Part shown: positions 24,754-33,342 of the stretch, one piece after another
Position numbering within the stretch: the stretch's first letter is position 1
How the letters are laid out: the number at the start of each line of letters is the position of its first letter
From: Bacteroidales bacterium M5
GTDB lineage: Bacteria; Bacteroidota; Bacteroidia; Bacteroidales; Muribaculaceae
Reading direction: 5' to 3'
Assembly: GCA_001689535.1 (NCBI GenBank)
Contig: LUJP01000066.1
Coordinates: forward strand, 1-39,366
DNA length: 39,366 bases
Translations under genes and position numbers: made by a program
The notes under the pieces: model-generated
Databases searched by the model: none
What the model saw: the letters and a program-made list of their open reading frames with translations, nothing else
What the model was told of the DNA's origin: nothing

Positions 24754-27700
24754 ATGCCTAATCAATTAACTAAATTGATGCTGGCCGGTATCCTCTCCTG
24801 CGGCGCATGCGGAGCGGTTTATGCCACGGAAGCTCAGACTGCACAGGCTCCTGCGCAGACTGTAACGTGTACCGGTACAGTGTATGACTCAACGGGTGAG
24901 CCGGTGATCGGCGCCTCAGTGATTGTGAAAGGTGCCGGAACAGGCGCTGCCACAAATATCGATGGTGAGTTCTCGCTGAAAGGTGTAAAAATCGGCGACG
25001 AAATCACAGTTACCTACATTGGCTGCGATCCTTATACCTTCAAGGTGACAGGTAGCGAGCCCGTGTCCATTACTCTTAAAGAGAACGCCCACAACCTCGA
25101 CGAAGTCGTTGTGACCGCTCTCGGTATGAAACGTGAAAAGAAAGCCCTCGGTTACGCCGTGACCGAACTCAAGGGCGAGGAACTCAACACTAACCTCGTA
25201 AACCCCGTGTCGGCACTTCAGGGAAAAGTTGCCGGTGTGAACATCAACCAGTCGGACGGTGGTCTATTCGGTCACAACAAGATTGAAATCCGCGGTGCTT
25301 CCACCCTCGGAAAGAACAACCAGCCTATTTACGTTGTAGACGGTATTATACTCGATAATGATCAGCAGGATAAGGAAGCTGACTGGGACGGCAATAACCT
25401 TGACTATGGTAACGAGCTCAAGAACCTCAACCCCGCCGACTTCGAGTCGGTATCGGTGCTGAAAGGCGCTGCCGCTACCGCACTTTACGGTTCGCGCGGT
25501 CTTAACGGTGTGGTTGTGATCACCACCAAGAGCGGTAAGGGTTCAAAGGGTTACGGCGTGACCGTTACTCAGAGCCTCGGTTGCAACTGGATGATCAGTG
25601 CTCCTAAGTTCAACACTATTTATGGTTCCGGCCCCCGTGTAGGCTATAGCACCTATGGCGAGGATCCTTGGGATAACCGACTCGCTCTTAATGCTAATGG
25701 CGTTCCCTCTCTTATCGCAACCGCCAACAATGGCGGCGGCTATGGCTGGGGTGCTGCATATTCGGACTATGAAGGAACTCCTGTAGAGTACCTTGACGGC
25801 CGTATCATGCCTTATCACGCATTCAAGAATAACTACAAGGATGCTCACCGCACCGGCTTTACCAGCAACACCAACGTTGCAGTAACCGGCGGTAATGAAA
25901 CCACCACATTCTATATGTCGGCCGGTTATCAGTACTCAGAAGGTGTTGTTGACCGCAACGATTTCAAGCGTTTCAGCTATATGCTCAAGGCTTCCCACCA
26001 GATCAGCAAGACTGTGAACGTTGAAGGCGGTGTTACATTTGCTAACTCTACTCCCCGCAACTCACCTCTCAATATGGGTGAATACTTCACCTATAGCGGC
26101 AACCTTCAGCCCTGGGTCGACGTTGCCAATGAGAAGCGTAATTATAAAGGTTCCCGCGGCGGTCTGCCTATCCCCGGCGACCCCAACTACAACAATGCGC
26201 AGAACGACCTGTGGTGGCGTATCTTCGAGAATACCTACATGCGCAAAGAAAATGTGGTTCGTCCTAACGCCAAGATTACCGTTACTCCTCTCGACTGGCT
26301 GCGTCTCAGCGCCGAAGGTTCTTTCAACTACTACAATGTTCGTGGCGAGGATAAAGAATATGGTACCGGTATCGACGGTGAAGGTGGTTACTATGGTCTG
26401 AGCCAGAGCACTAAAGAGCAGACTAACCTCAATATCAATGCAAACATCAATAAGGATTTTGGCGATTTCGAGGCTCATGCCATGCTTCGAGGTGAGTATT
26501 TCCACTCCTACTATCAGGCAAGCTCCGCTCATACCAATGGCGGTCTTGTGAACTACAACAAGTTCTTTATTACCAACTCCAAGAATGCTCCCACGTATTC
26601 TGCCGATGTCAGCGGTAAGAAGACCATGTGGTCGGCAATGGCCCAGATCGGCGCAAGCTGGAAGGGTCAGGTTTACCTGGATGTAACCGGACGTAATGAC
26701 TGGTCATCGGCTCTTCTGTACTCCGACGGACACGGTACTTACAGCTACTTCTATCCCTCCGTATCGGCATCTTGGCTTGCAGATAACACTTTCCGTGAGT
26801 ATCTTCCCTGGTGGGTATCTATGGCTAAGTTCCGTGGATCATGGGCTCAGGTTGGTAATGATACCGATCCCTATCGCATCAACTCAGCTTACAGCTTTGT
26901 AAATGTTGACCATAACGGTACAAATGTTCCTACCGTAGGTATTCCCGGCACCGCTTACGCTCTCAACATCAAACCCGAACGTAAGACTTCATGGGAGTTC
27001 GGTCTCGACTGGCGTTTCGTGAACAACCGCTTCGGTCTCGACTTCACCTATTATAAGGAGAATACCAAGGATCAGATTATGGAAATCTCCGTTCCTTCTC
27101 AGTCAGGTCTCAGCCGTCAGCTCATCAATGCCGGTAACATCGAAAACAAAGGTATCGAGCTCGCTCTCAATGCCACTCCTATCGAGACAAAGGACTGGAC
27201 CTGGGATATCAACTTCACCTATACCCGCAACCGCTCCAAGATTGTTGAACTCCATCCCGACGCTGCCGAGTTTATCGAGCTCTCCGGTAATGTACAGTAC
27301 GGTAACTTCCGTGTTGGTTCTGTAGCCAAGGTAGGTGGTGCTTACGGTACCCTTATGTCTGACTCCGCTCCTGAAAAAGACACCGAGTCGGGTCTCAATG
27401 TCCTGAACTTCAACAATACCCGTAAGGTAGCTTACGAGCGTCCTTCTATGGTTCCCGAAGTTATCGGCGATATCAACCCCAAGTTCCTCGGTAGTGTATC
27501 AACTAATCTCCGCTGGAAGAACCTCCGACTTAATGTGGCTATCGACGGCCGCTGGGGTGGCTACGTAGCAGCCTTCAACAACCGTTACGGAACCCAGATG
27601 GGTATCACTGAGAGCTCTCTCAAATGGCGCGATGCTGCTCACGGCGGTACGAAGTTTACTTCAATGTGGACCGGTAAGACTTACAACGACGGTGTGATAC

Positions 27701-28188
27701 CTGAGGGTATCTTCAGAACCGGTACAGAAATTGCAACTATGGTCAACACCGGTAATCCTCGTGGCGATGGCTCCTATACCTATGTAGTAGGATCCGGTAA
27801 ATACACAAGCGGCGAGACTTTCCGCGAACTCATGGAGAAAGGTATTGTTGAGCCTTCACATGCCGGTACTTACCAGCTGTTCAGAAACGCATGGGGCTAC
27901 ACCGCAACTGGTGGTTCTGTAAACGAGATGTGGTATCATAAGCTCAACTATGTAGCACTTCGTGAGATCTCTCTTAGCTACTCGATGCCTCAGACCATAG
28001 CCTCCAAGATTGGCGCAAAGGGCCTTACTCTTACCGCTACCGGTCACAACCTTGGTTATCTCCACAACAGTCTGCCTAACGGCATCAACCCCGAGTCAGT
28101 TCGCGGTACCAACTCCCACGAGTTCCGTATCCGTAACTACGACGGAACTGTTGCAAGCTTCACTTTCACTATCAATGCCCAGTTCTAA
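24754..28188 (+). CDS. SusC/RagA-family TonB-dependent outer membrane transporter
   Basis: An 1144-aa outer membrane receptor that imports a ligand captured with its SusD partner, driven by TonB. Signal peptide: residues 1 to about 26 (LTKLMLAGILSCGACGAVYA core). A carboxypeptidase-regulatory-like domain spans about 37-112 (GTVYDSTGEPVIGASVIVKG, DGEFSLKGV). The plug begins near 115 with LDEVVVTALGM and contains VSALQGKVAGV and the SusC/RagA signature GAAATALYGSRGLNGVVVITTK. The barrel follows and ends SFTFTINAQF. Third codon positions are more A/T than in flanking genes. It is followed after 27 nt by susD. No sigma/anti-sigma pair, hybrid two-component regulator or glycan enzyme adjoins it, so the ligand is unknown. 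Confidence 0.93.
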   Translation: MPNQLTKLMLAGILSCGACGAVYATEAQTAQAPAQTVTCTGTVYDSTGEPVIGASVIVKGAGTGAATNIDGEFSLKGVKIGDEITVTYIGCDPYTFKVTGSEPVSITLKENAHNLDEVVVTALGMKREKKALGYAVTELKGEELNTNLVNPVSALQGKVAGVNINQSDGGLFGHNKIEIRGASTLGKNNQPIYVVDGIILDNDQQDKEADWDGNNLDYGNELKNLNPADFESVSVLKGAAATALYGSRGLNGVVVITTKSGKGSKGYGVTVTQSLGCNWMISAPKFNTIYGSGPRVGYSTYGEDPWDNRLALNANGVPSLIATANNGGGYGWGAAYSDYEGTPVEYLDGRIMPYHAFKNNYKDAHRTGFTSNTNVAVTGGNETTTFYMSAGYQYSEGVVDRNDFKRFSYMLKASHQISKTVNVEGGVTFANSTPRNSPLNMGEYFTYSGNLQPWVDVANEKRNYKGSRGGLPIPGDPNYNNAQNDLWWRIFENTYMRKENVVRPNAKITVTPLDWLRLSAEGSFNYYNVRGEDKEYGTGIDGEGGYYGLSQSTKEQTNLNINANINKDFGDFEAHAMLRGEYFHSYYQASSAHTNGGLVNYNKFFITNSKNAPTYSADVSGKKTMWSAMAQIGASWKGQVYLDVTGRNDWSSALLYSDGHGTYSYFYPSVSASWLADNTFREYLPWWVSMAKFRGSWAQVGNDTDPYRINSAYSFVNVDHNGTNVPTVGIPGTAYALNIKPERKTSWEFGLDWRFVNNRFGLDFTYYKENTKDQIMEISVPSQSGLSRQLINAGNIENKGIELALNATPIETKDWTWDINFTYTRNRSKIVELHPDAAEFIELSGNVQYGNFRVGSVAKVGGAYGTLMSDSAPEKDTESGLNVLNFNNTRKVAYERPSMVPEVIGDINPKFLGSVSTNLRWKNLRLNVAIDGRWGGYVAAFNNRYGTQMGITESSLKWRDAAHGGTKFTSMWTGKTYNDGVIPEGIFRTGTEIATMVNTGNPRGDGSYTYVVGSGKYTSGETFRELMEKGIVEPSHAGTYQLFRNAWGYTATGGSVNEMWYHKLNYVALREISLSYSMPQTIASKIGAKGLTLTATGHNLGYLHNSLPNGINPESVRGTNSHEFRIRNYDGTVASFTFTINAQF

Positions 28189-28215
28189 TACCAAAAATTT
28201 TGATACAACACAACT

Positions 28216-30186
28216 ATGAATAAATTTAAAAAACTTCTTTCGGTAGGTTGCGTAGGCGCCATGCTGGTAGGTTTCAGCAGCTGCCGCGACGACTGGTCCG
28301 ATCAAAATACAAAGCCGACACAGATTACGAAGGCAACCCCTTCTACTCTACTCTGCTCTGCCGAATTCGCGTTCTATCCTTTCGGCTACGGTCACTACTT
28401 CTATGGAGTAAGACCTACTTTCATCAACTCCCAGATGGCCAGCTTCTCCAGCGGTATCACAGAGGAAACACTTAAGAACAGTGTTCCTTCCACAAGCGGC
28501 TGCATGGTAAAGGCTCTCACTTATGTCAGTGAAATGGAATATACCCTCGGACAGATGTCGGAGGAAGAGGCTGCAAGCTATAATGCATATCTTCAGGCTG
28601 TCAAGGTGATTGCTATATATTGTGGCATCATGGATTCGGATACTTCCGGTGATGTTCCCTATACTGAAGGTGGACGAGCTTATCGCGGTGGCACTCTTAC
28701 CCCTCAGTATGATAGAGTAAAAGATCTTTATGATCTTTGGAATACTGAACTTAAAAATGCAGTTCAGGTATTCAAGAATCCTCCTGCCGGTCAGTCCGGT
28801 AGCGCTTCTGATGATATCATTTTTGGTAAAGACTGGAATAAATGGGCCAAGTTTGCAAGTTCTCTTCGCGTGAAACTTGCCACTCGTTTGCTTGCTCAGA
28901 ATGCAGCTTTGGCAAAACAGATTGTAGGAGAAGCCGTTGCTGACGGTGTGATTACCGATTCTGCCGATGATGTTCTCTTCAACAAATCATCAGCAAGGGC
29001 TTTGGATGCTGTGACCGGTATTGATGCAGGTGAAATTGCTTATGGTTCAGGCAATACTTCTTACGATTATCACGGTATCGTAGGTAACCAGAAAGTTGTA
29101 GACTGGCTCCGCACCAACAAAGACCCGCGTCTCCGCTTCCAGTTCGAGAAGAACAACTGGACCGGTAAGGTTATCCAGTATTACCTATCTAACGGACATA
29201 AGGATGTGATGCCTCCTGTTGTTCTTGAGCGTTGCATAATTGAGAACGGTGTATTCAAAGGTTACAAGGACGAATTCGGTGGTAATCTCTGGGCCCGCTA
29301 TATCGGTGTGCCTGACATGATTGACCCCGTAACCGGTGCTAATCTCCACAACAAGGAAAATGGCCAGTACTTCCTTTATAGCCAGGGAGCCGCAGAAGGT
29401 GGCAACCAGATTTCAGTTCACGTAGGAGAAGCAGACGCAACTTTCTCTTATCGTCCTTACTCTACTGCTAACGAGAAACTTATCCGTACGAACGAGGACT
29501 TCACACTTCCACGTATACCGGGTGATAACGCCGAACGTGCTGACTATGATACCGATACTCCTCGCTACGATATGTATCTCTCGGCAGCTGAAATTAACTT
29601 CTATCTCGCTGAGTTTGCTACATACGGCGGCGTTGCCGGTCTTGGTTCCGCAGCTGAATATTTCAAAAAAGCTGTTGAGCAGTCTGTAAATACCTGGGCT
29701 CGCCTTGCAAGTCTCAATAAAGTTCAGTACTACGATCAGACTTACGGATATGCCGATGAATATGAGGCAAATATCGCACTCCAGGACGGTGAGGTCGCTG
29801 CACTTCTCGCACGTCCTGACTATCAGCTGACCGGTAACAAGTCGGAAGACCTGGAGAAGATTTTCCTCAACCTGGAAATCCACTTCATGTTCAATACTGT
29901 TGACCATTTCGTGACTGCCCGTCGTTCAGGTGTGCCCAAGATTGGTTCAAGCATCCTTCCCCGCACAACCTACTCAGTTATTGCCGCAACGATTATGCCT
30001 CGTCGTCCCGACTTCCAGAAGCCGAGCGATACAGACCAGATGCGAGATATCCTTGCTGAGGTTTACAGCCGCCAGGGCTTTACCCTGAATGCTGTTGCTG
30101 ACTTCCAGGCAGGTATCCTCAATACCGAGCGTCTGTGGCAGGATGTAGGTGCTCCCAACTGGGGTGCAGGTCCTATAATCTACTAA
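28216..30186 (+). CDS. SusD/RagB-family nutrient-binding outer membrane lipoprotein
   Basis: A 656-aa surface lipoprotein pairing with the upstream SusC. The signal peptide ends VGFSSC with lipidated Cys23. The N-terminal block with PSTLLCSAEFAFYPF, and the overall pattern, look like the SusD-like subgroup of TonB pairs with non-canonical ligands, not the starch-type SusD; this is a judgement by eye. The family is alpha-helical with TPR-like repeats; SAAEINFYLAEFATYGG and the C-terminal PRRPDFQKP region fit this. Base composition is more AT-rich than the flanking genes, possibly a sign of transfer or of expression-driven codon bias. The ligand is unknown. Two hairpins follow the stop. Confidence 0.9.
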   Translation: MNKFKKLLSVGCVGAMLVGFSSCRDDWSDQNTKPTQITKATPSTLLCSAEFAFYPFGYGHYFYGVRPTFINSQMASFSSGITEETLKNSVPSTSGCMVKALTYVSEMEYTLGQMSEEEAASYNAYLQAVKVIAIYCGIMDSDTSGDVPYTEGGRAYRGGTLTPQYDRVKDLYDLWNTELKNAVQVFKNPPAGQSGSASDDIIFGKDWNKWAKFASSLRVKLATRLLAQNAALAKQIVGEAVADGVITDSADDVLFNKSSARALDAVTGIDAGEIAYGSGNTSYDYHGIVGNQKVVDWLRTNKDPRLRFQFEKNNWTGKVIQYYLSNGHKDVMPPVVLERCIIENGVFKGYKDEFGGNLWARYIGVPDMIDPVTGANLHNKENGQYFLYSQGAAEGGNQISVHVGEADATFSYRPYSTANEKLIRTNEDFTLPRIPGDNAERADYDTDTPRYDMYLSAAEINFYLAEFATYGGVAGLGSAAEYFKKAVEQSVNTWARLASLNKVQYYDQTYGYADEYEANIALQDGEVAALLARPDYQLTGNKSEDLEKIFLNLEIHFMFNTVDHFVTARRSGVPKIGSSILPRTTYSVIAATIMPRRPDFQKPSDTDQMRDILAEVYSRQGFTLNAVADFQAGILNTERLWQDVGAPNWGAGPIIY

Positions 30187-30218
30187 TTAGGAATTGTTAG
30201 GCATACTAACATAAAGGC

Positions 30219-30238
30219 ATCACTCCGCGAGGAGTGAT
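30219..30238 (+). terminator. Hairpin after susD (first)
   Basis: ATCACTCC-GCGA-GGAGTGAT, a perfect 8-bp stem with a GCGA tetraloop, 32 nt after the susD stop. There is no T tract, so it may stabilise the mRNA end instead of terminating. Confidence 0.5.
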
Positions 30239-30254
30239 ATCGACCCAACAATGA

Positions 30255-30287
30255 GAGGGTGACGGAACCGATGGTTCCGCCACCCTC
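30255..30287 (+). terminator. Hairpin after susD (second)
   Basis: A 15-bp stem with one mismatch, GAGGGTGACGGAACC paired with GGTTCCGCCACCCTC around the loop GAT, followed by TTCAGTTATT. It is a strong structure, but T-richness is poor. Confidence 0.55.
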
Positions 30288-30316
30288 TTCAGTTATTGGG
30301 GGCAACTGGTTTTAGG

Positions 30317-30429
30317 GATCTTACAGACCTTAGGGATGCTACGGACGATACAGACTTTAGGGACCGGACTTTACCGACATTACGGACTCTACGGACAATA
30401 CAGACTTGGCTGATTTTAATGATTCTATG
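30317..30429. repeat. Nonamer array C, forward orientation
   Basis: About twelve 9-bp units (GATCTTACA, GACCTTAGG, GACTTTAGG, GACATTACG, GACTCTACG, GACAATACA and so on), with one 5-bp slip in phase around 30362-30366. The consensus matches arrays A and B. Confidence 0.85.
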
Positions 30430-30451
30430 GTGGCTGGTGGGCCATTTTAAA

Positions 30452-30485
30452 GATATAATGTGGGGAGGGATATAATGTGGGAAGG
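30452..30485. repeat. 17-bp tandem duplication between nonamer arrays
   Basis: GATATAATGTGGGGAGG (30452-30468) and GATATAATGTGGGAAGG (30469-30485) differ at one base. The pair sits between the forward and reverse nonamer arrays. Confidence 0.85.
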
Positions 30486-30492
30486 ATCGCTT

Positions 30493-30546
30493 AAGTCCGT
30501 AAAGTCGGTAGGGTCAGTGAAGTCCGTAAGGTCAGTAAAGTCGGTA
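30493..30546. repeat. Nonamer array D, reverse orientation
   Basis: Six 9-bp units (AAGTCCGTA, AAGTCGGTA, GGGTCAGTG, AAGTCCGTA, AGGTCAGTA, AAGTCGGTA), the reverse complement type of array C. Together C and D form a long imperfect inverted repeat between the convergent susD and mscS genes. Confidence 0.85.
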
Positions 30547-30567
30547 GGGTTGATGATGGTTGGGTAA

Positions 30568-30596
30568 TAAAAAAAGCCTGCAGAAGCGGGCTTTTT
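30568..30596. terminator. Bidirectional terminator between susD and mscS
   Basis: AAGCCTGC-AGAA-GCGGGCTT forms an 8-bp stem with one G-U pair. It has an A tract before it and a T tract after it, so it can end transcripts from both directions. It lies 84 nt beyond the mscS stop. Confidence 0.75.
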
Positions 30597-30680
30597 ATGG
30601 GAGAGAAGAGGGTATTTTTCTTCTTGAGGGAGGGATTTTCCTTGGAAGGGGATTTCTTGGGGGAGAAGGGACTACGGGGA

Positions 30681-31859
30681 TTAGTTGGGGGCGGGGGTGA
30701 AGTCGCGGCCGGCGGGGGACTGGAAGACGGCGAGGCCGAAGGCGGGGATGACGGCGTAGATGTGGTCGAAGACGTCGGCCTGGATGTGCTCGAATTCAAT
30801 CCATTCGGTGGTGCGGGTGAAGAAGTAGACTTCGATGGGGAGGCCCGAGGGGGTGGGGTCGAGCTGACGCACCATGTTGGTGAGAGAGGTGTTCACCACG
30901 GGAAGCGAGGCGATATAACGCTCGAGGTAACTGCGGAGCAGCTGCAGGTTGACGCACCGTTCCGAGGCCTTGAAATCGGCCGGAAGGAATCCAAGGGAGC
31001 GGAGCCGTTCCATTTCATCGGGAGTGGAGAAGCGCACGGTGTTGGCGTCGATATAGAAGGCACGGCACACGCGGCGGCCGCCAAACCGGGCCATGGTCTG
31101 ATGGTTGCGGAACGATTCGCTCACGAGCGAGTAAGGAGGAACGGTGGTGACGGTATTGTCGAAATTGCGCACCTTTACGGTGGTGAGCGACACATCCTCC
31201 ACCGTGCCGTTGGCGCCGTGGGAGGGCATGCTTATCCAGTCGCCTTTGGTAACCATCCTGTTGGCCGAGAGCTGCACACTTGCTACCAGGCCGAGAATCG
31301 TGTCCTTGAACACCAGCATGAGTACTGCCGCCGAAGCTCCCAGAGCCGTGAGAATTGCCACGGGCGTCTTGTTTATGAGAATGCTCACACCGATTATCGT
31401 GCCTATGCCGAACACCACAAGCTTCGCCATCTGGAAAATACCCTTTATGGCATAGGCCTGCAGGTTCTCGCGCCGCACAAACGCCCCGTAGAGATTGTCG
31501 ATGAGAATCACTATTATCCTCACCACGGCCCAGAGCACATAGAACCGCGTCACCACATCGATGATATAGATAGGCTCGCTGCCCTCGCCCGTGAAGAAGC
31601 GCGGAAGCATCACCGAGATCCAGATGGCTGGAGAAAGCTGGCTCACGCCACGGGCCAGGCGGTGGTTGAGCATGTCGTCGTCCCATTTGGTAGGACTTTT
31701 GTCGACGAGCCGTTCCAGGGCGTAGAGCACCCATACCGACAGATAATAGAACGCGACGGCCGTGAGCAATATTCCGATTATAATCAGGACGTCGGTAGAG
31801 GCGGCGTGCGCCTGGGCGCCGGTAGCGGCGGCTATGAAATCTCTTATTCGCGAATACAT
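30681..31859 (-). CDS. MscS-family mechanosensitive ion channel
   Basis: A 392-aa inner membrane channel that opens under hypo-osmotic stress, closest in layout to the YbdG/MscM-type branch. Several membrane segments occupy about residues 20-170. The pore-lining helix and beta domain are recognisable in GASAAVLMLVFKDTILGLVASVQ, then GDWISMPSHGANGTVEDVSLTTVKVRNFDNTVTTVPPY, the MscS core. A C-terminal alpha/beta domain extends to the end. The frame extends to a TTG at 31889, but that codon lies within the -7 box TACTTTTG, so the ATG at 31859 is used. Transcribed divergently from the sialic acid operon; no functional link is evident. Confidence 0.88.
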   Translation of the reverse strand: MYSRIRDFIAAATGAQAHAASTDVLIIIGILLTAVAFYYLSVWVLYALERLVDKSPTKWDDDMLNHRLARGVSQLSPAIWISVMLPRFFTGEGSEPIYIIDVVTRFYVLWAVVRIIVILIDNLYGAFVRRENLQAYAIKGIFQMAKLVVFGIGTIIGVSILINKTPVAILTALGASAAVLMLVFKDTILGLVASVQLSANRMVTKGDWISMPSHGANGTVEDVSLTTVKVRNFDNTVTTVPPYSLVSESFRNHQTMARFGGRRVCRAFYIDANTVRFSTPDEMERLRSLGFLPADFKASERCVNLQLLRSYLERYIASLPVVNTSLTNMVRQLDPTPSGLPIEVYFFTRTTEWIEFEHIQADVFDHIYAVIPAFGLAVFQSPAGRDFTPAPN

Positions 31860-31886
31860 GGAAATACAATCGGCTTTGATTCGCTG

Positions 31887-31894
31887 CAAAAGTA
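31887..31894 (-). promoter_or_regulatory. -7 promoter element of mscS
   Basis: The minus strand reads TACTTTTG (TAnnTTTG), 27 nt upstream of the ATG at 31859. It implies a short leader and excludes the upstream TTG start. No well-spaced -33 TTTG seen. Confidence 0.45.
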
Positions 31895-31914
31895 ATATTT
31901 TATAGGTTAATTAT

Positions 31915-31945
31915 TTTGCGGGATAAAGCTCAAAAGTTAATTTTG
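31915..31945 (+). promoter_or_regulatory. Promoter of the sialic acid operon
   Basis: TTTG (31915-31918) and TAATTTTG (31938-31945), separated by 19 bp, match the Bacteroidota consensus closely. The transcript would start near 31952, with a leader of about 55 nt before nanT. No clear operator palindrome is seen. Confidence 0.65.
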
Positions 31946-32006
31946 CCGTGTCCAAAGACTATTTTTACATCTGACCTTCAATAGCAAACCGATAATACCG
32001 ATTACC

Positions 32007-33290
32007 ATGAAACTGACTGAAAAGAAATTTTATCCCTGGGTTGTGGTTGGCCTCCTGTGGATAGTGGCCCTGCTCAACTATCTTGACCGCCAGATGCTTT
32101 CGACGATGCAGCAGAACATCGGCGCCGACATAACACTCGTGGCCGATCCTAAATACTTCGGATATCTCATGGCCATATTCCTATGGGTCTATGGCATTTT
32201 CAGCCCGTTCTCCGGAGCGGTGGCCGACAGAGTGAGCCGCAAATGGCTCATAGTGGGTTCGCTTGGCGTGTGGAGCGCAGTCACGTATGCCATGGGCTAT
32301 TGCGATGATTTCGAGGAACTGATGTGGCTTCGCGGCATAATGGGCATAAGCGAGGCACTTTACATACCATCGGCACTTTCGCTTATAGCTGATTTCTTCA
32401 CGGGCAAAGGCCGCTCGCTGGCGATAGGCCTGCACATGACCGGACTTTACTGCGGCCAGGCTCTGGGCGGCTTCGGCTCCATGGTTGCCACCACATGGTC
32501 GTGGCAGTCAACGTTCCAATGGTTCGGAATAATCGGCGTGGGCTACGCTCTTCTCCTCACATTCCTTCTGTATGAGAAATCAGGCCACGGCTCCGCCGCT
32601 CCGACTGCACGGAAAACCGACACAAAGGTGAAGAAAGAAAATGTGATCCAGTCATTGGCAACCGTGTTCTCCACAATGGCCTTCTGGGTGATTCTCTTTT
32701 TCTTCGCATCAAGCTCCATACCCGGCTGGGCTACAAAGAACTGGCTCCCGACGCTGTTTCACGACAATCTCAGCCTAAACATGGAATGGGCCGGCCCGAT
32801 GGCCACACTCACCATAGCCGTGTCGAGCTTCATAGGCGTGATGATAGGCGGCCCGCTCAGCGACCGCTGGGTGAAACGCAACGTCAAGGGACGCATCTAC
32901 ACGAGCGCCATAGGCCTGGCAATGATGATTCCGGCACTTGTGCTCATAGGATTGGCCCACAATGCTGTGCTGTCGGTGGCCGCAGGCCTGTTTTTCGGCG
33001 TAGGTTATGGAATGTTCGATGCCAACAACATGCCTATCCTGTGCCAGTTCGTGTCATCGCGCCAGCGCGCCATGGCCTACGGATTCATGAACTCCGTGGG
33101 TGTGATCATGGGCGCTATCACAACCCAGCTGCTTGGAGGTCTGGCCGAAAAGGTGGGACTGGGAATGTGCTTCGCCTTCATGGGCGTGATACTGGTAGTG
33201 GCGCTTGTGCTGCAGCTTGCCGTACTGCGTCCGAAATACGACGACAAAGATCAGGAACTCAACCTCGAAGCCGAGACCATAGCAGAATAA
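32007..33290 (+). CDS. nanT: MFS transporter, probable sialic acid importer (NanT-like)
   Basis: A 427-aa inner membrane transporter of the major facilitator superfamily with twelve predicted membrane segments. The first loop has the anion:cation symporter pattern LLNYLDRQMLSTM. The MFS motif A-like stretch after TM2 reads GAVADRVSRKWL; its repeat in the second half reads GGPLSDRWVKR. As first gene of an operon with a sialate lyase, an AGE epimerase and a sialate esterase/mutarotase, it most likely brings N-acetylneuraminate across the inner membrane, as the Bacteroides NanT does. Substrate is inferred from context; the family alone (ACS) also includes hexuronate and glucarate carriers. Confidence 0.8.
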   Translation: MKLTEKKFYPWVVVGLLWIVALLNYLDRQMLSTMQQNIGADITLVADPKYFGYLMAIFLWVYGIFSPFSGAVADRVSRKWLIVGSLGVWSAVTYAMGYCDDFEELMWLRGIMGISEALYIPSALSLIADFFTGKGRSLAIGLHMTGLYCGQALGGFGSMVATTWSWQSTFQWFGIIGVGYALLLTFLLYEKSGHGSAAPTARKTDTKVKKENVIQSLATVFSTMAFWVILFFFASSSIPGWATKNWLPTLFHDNLSLNMEWAGPMATLTIAVSSFIGVMIGGPLSDRWVKRNVKGRIYTSAIGLAMMIPALVLIGLAHNAVLSVAAGLFFGVGYGMFDANNMPILCQFVSSRQRAMAYGFMNSVGVIMGAITTQLLGGLAEKVGLGMCFAFMGVILVVALVLQLAVLRPKYDDKDQELNLEAETIAE

Positions 33291-33342
33291 ATCACTATAC
33301 ATAAAACATCCACAGATAATTTACGACTTAAATATATCCTAT

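Noticed and set aside
31860..31889. TTG start of mscS at 31889
   Set aside because: The codon lies inside the -7 promoter element, so it would not be in the transcript. The ATG at 31859 is preferred.
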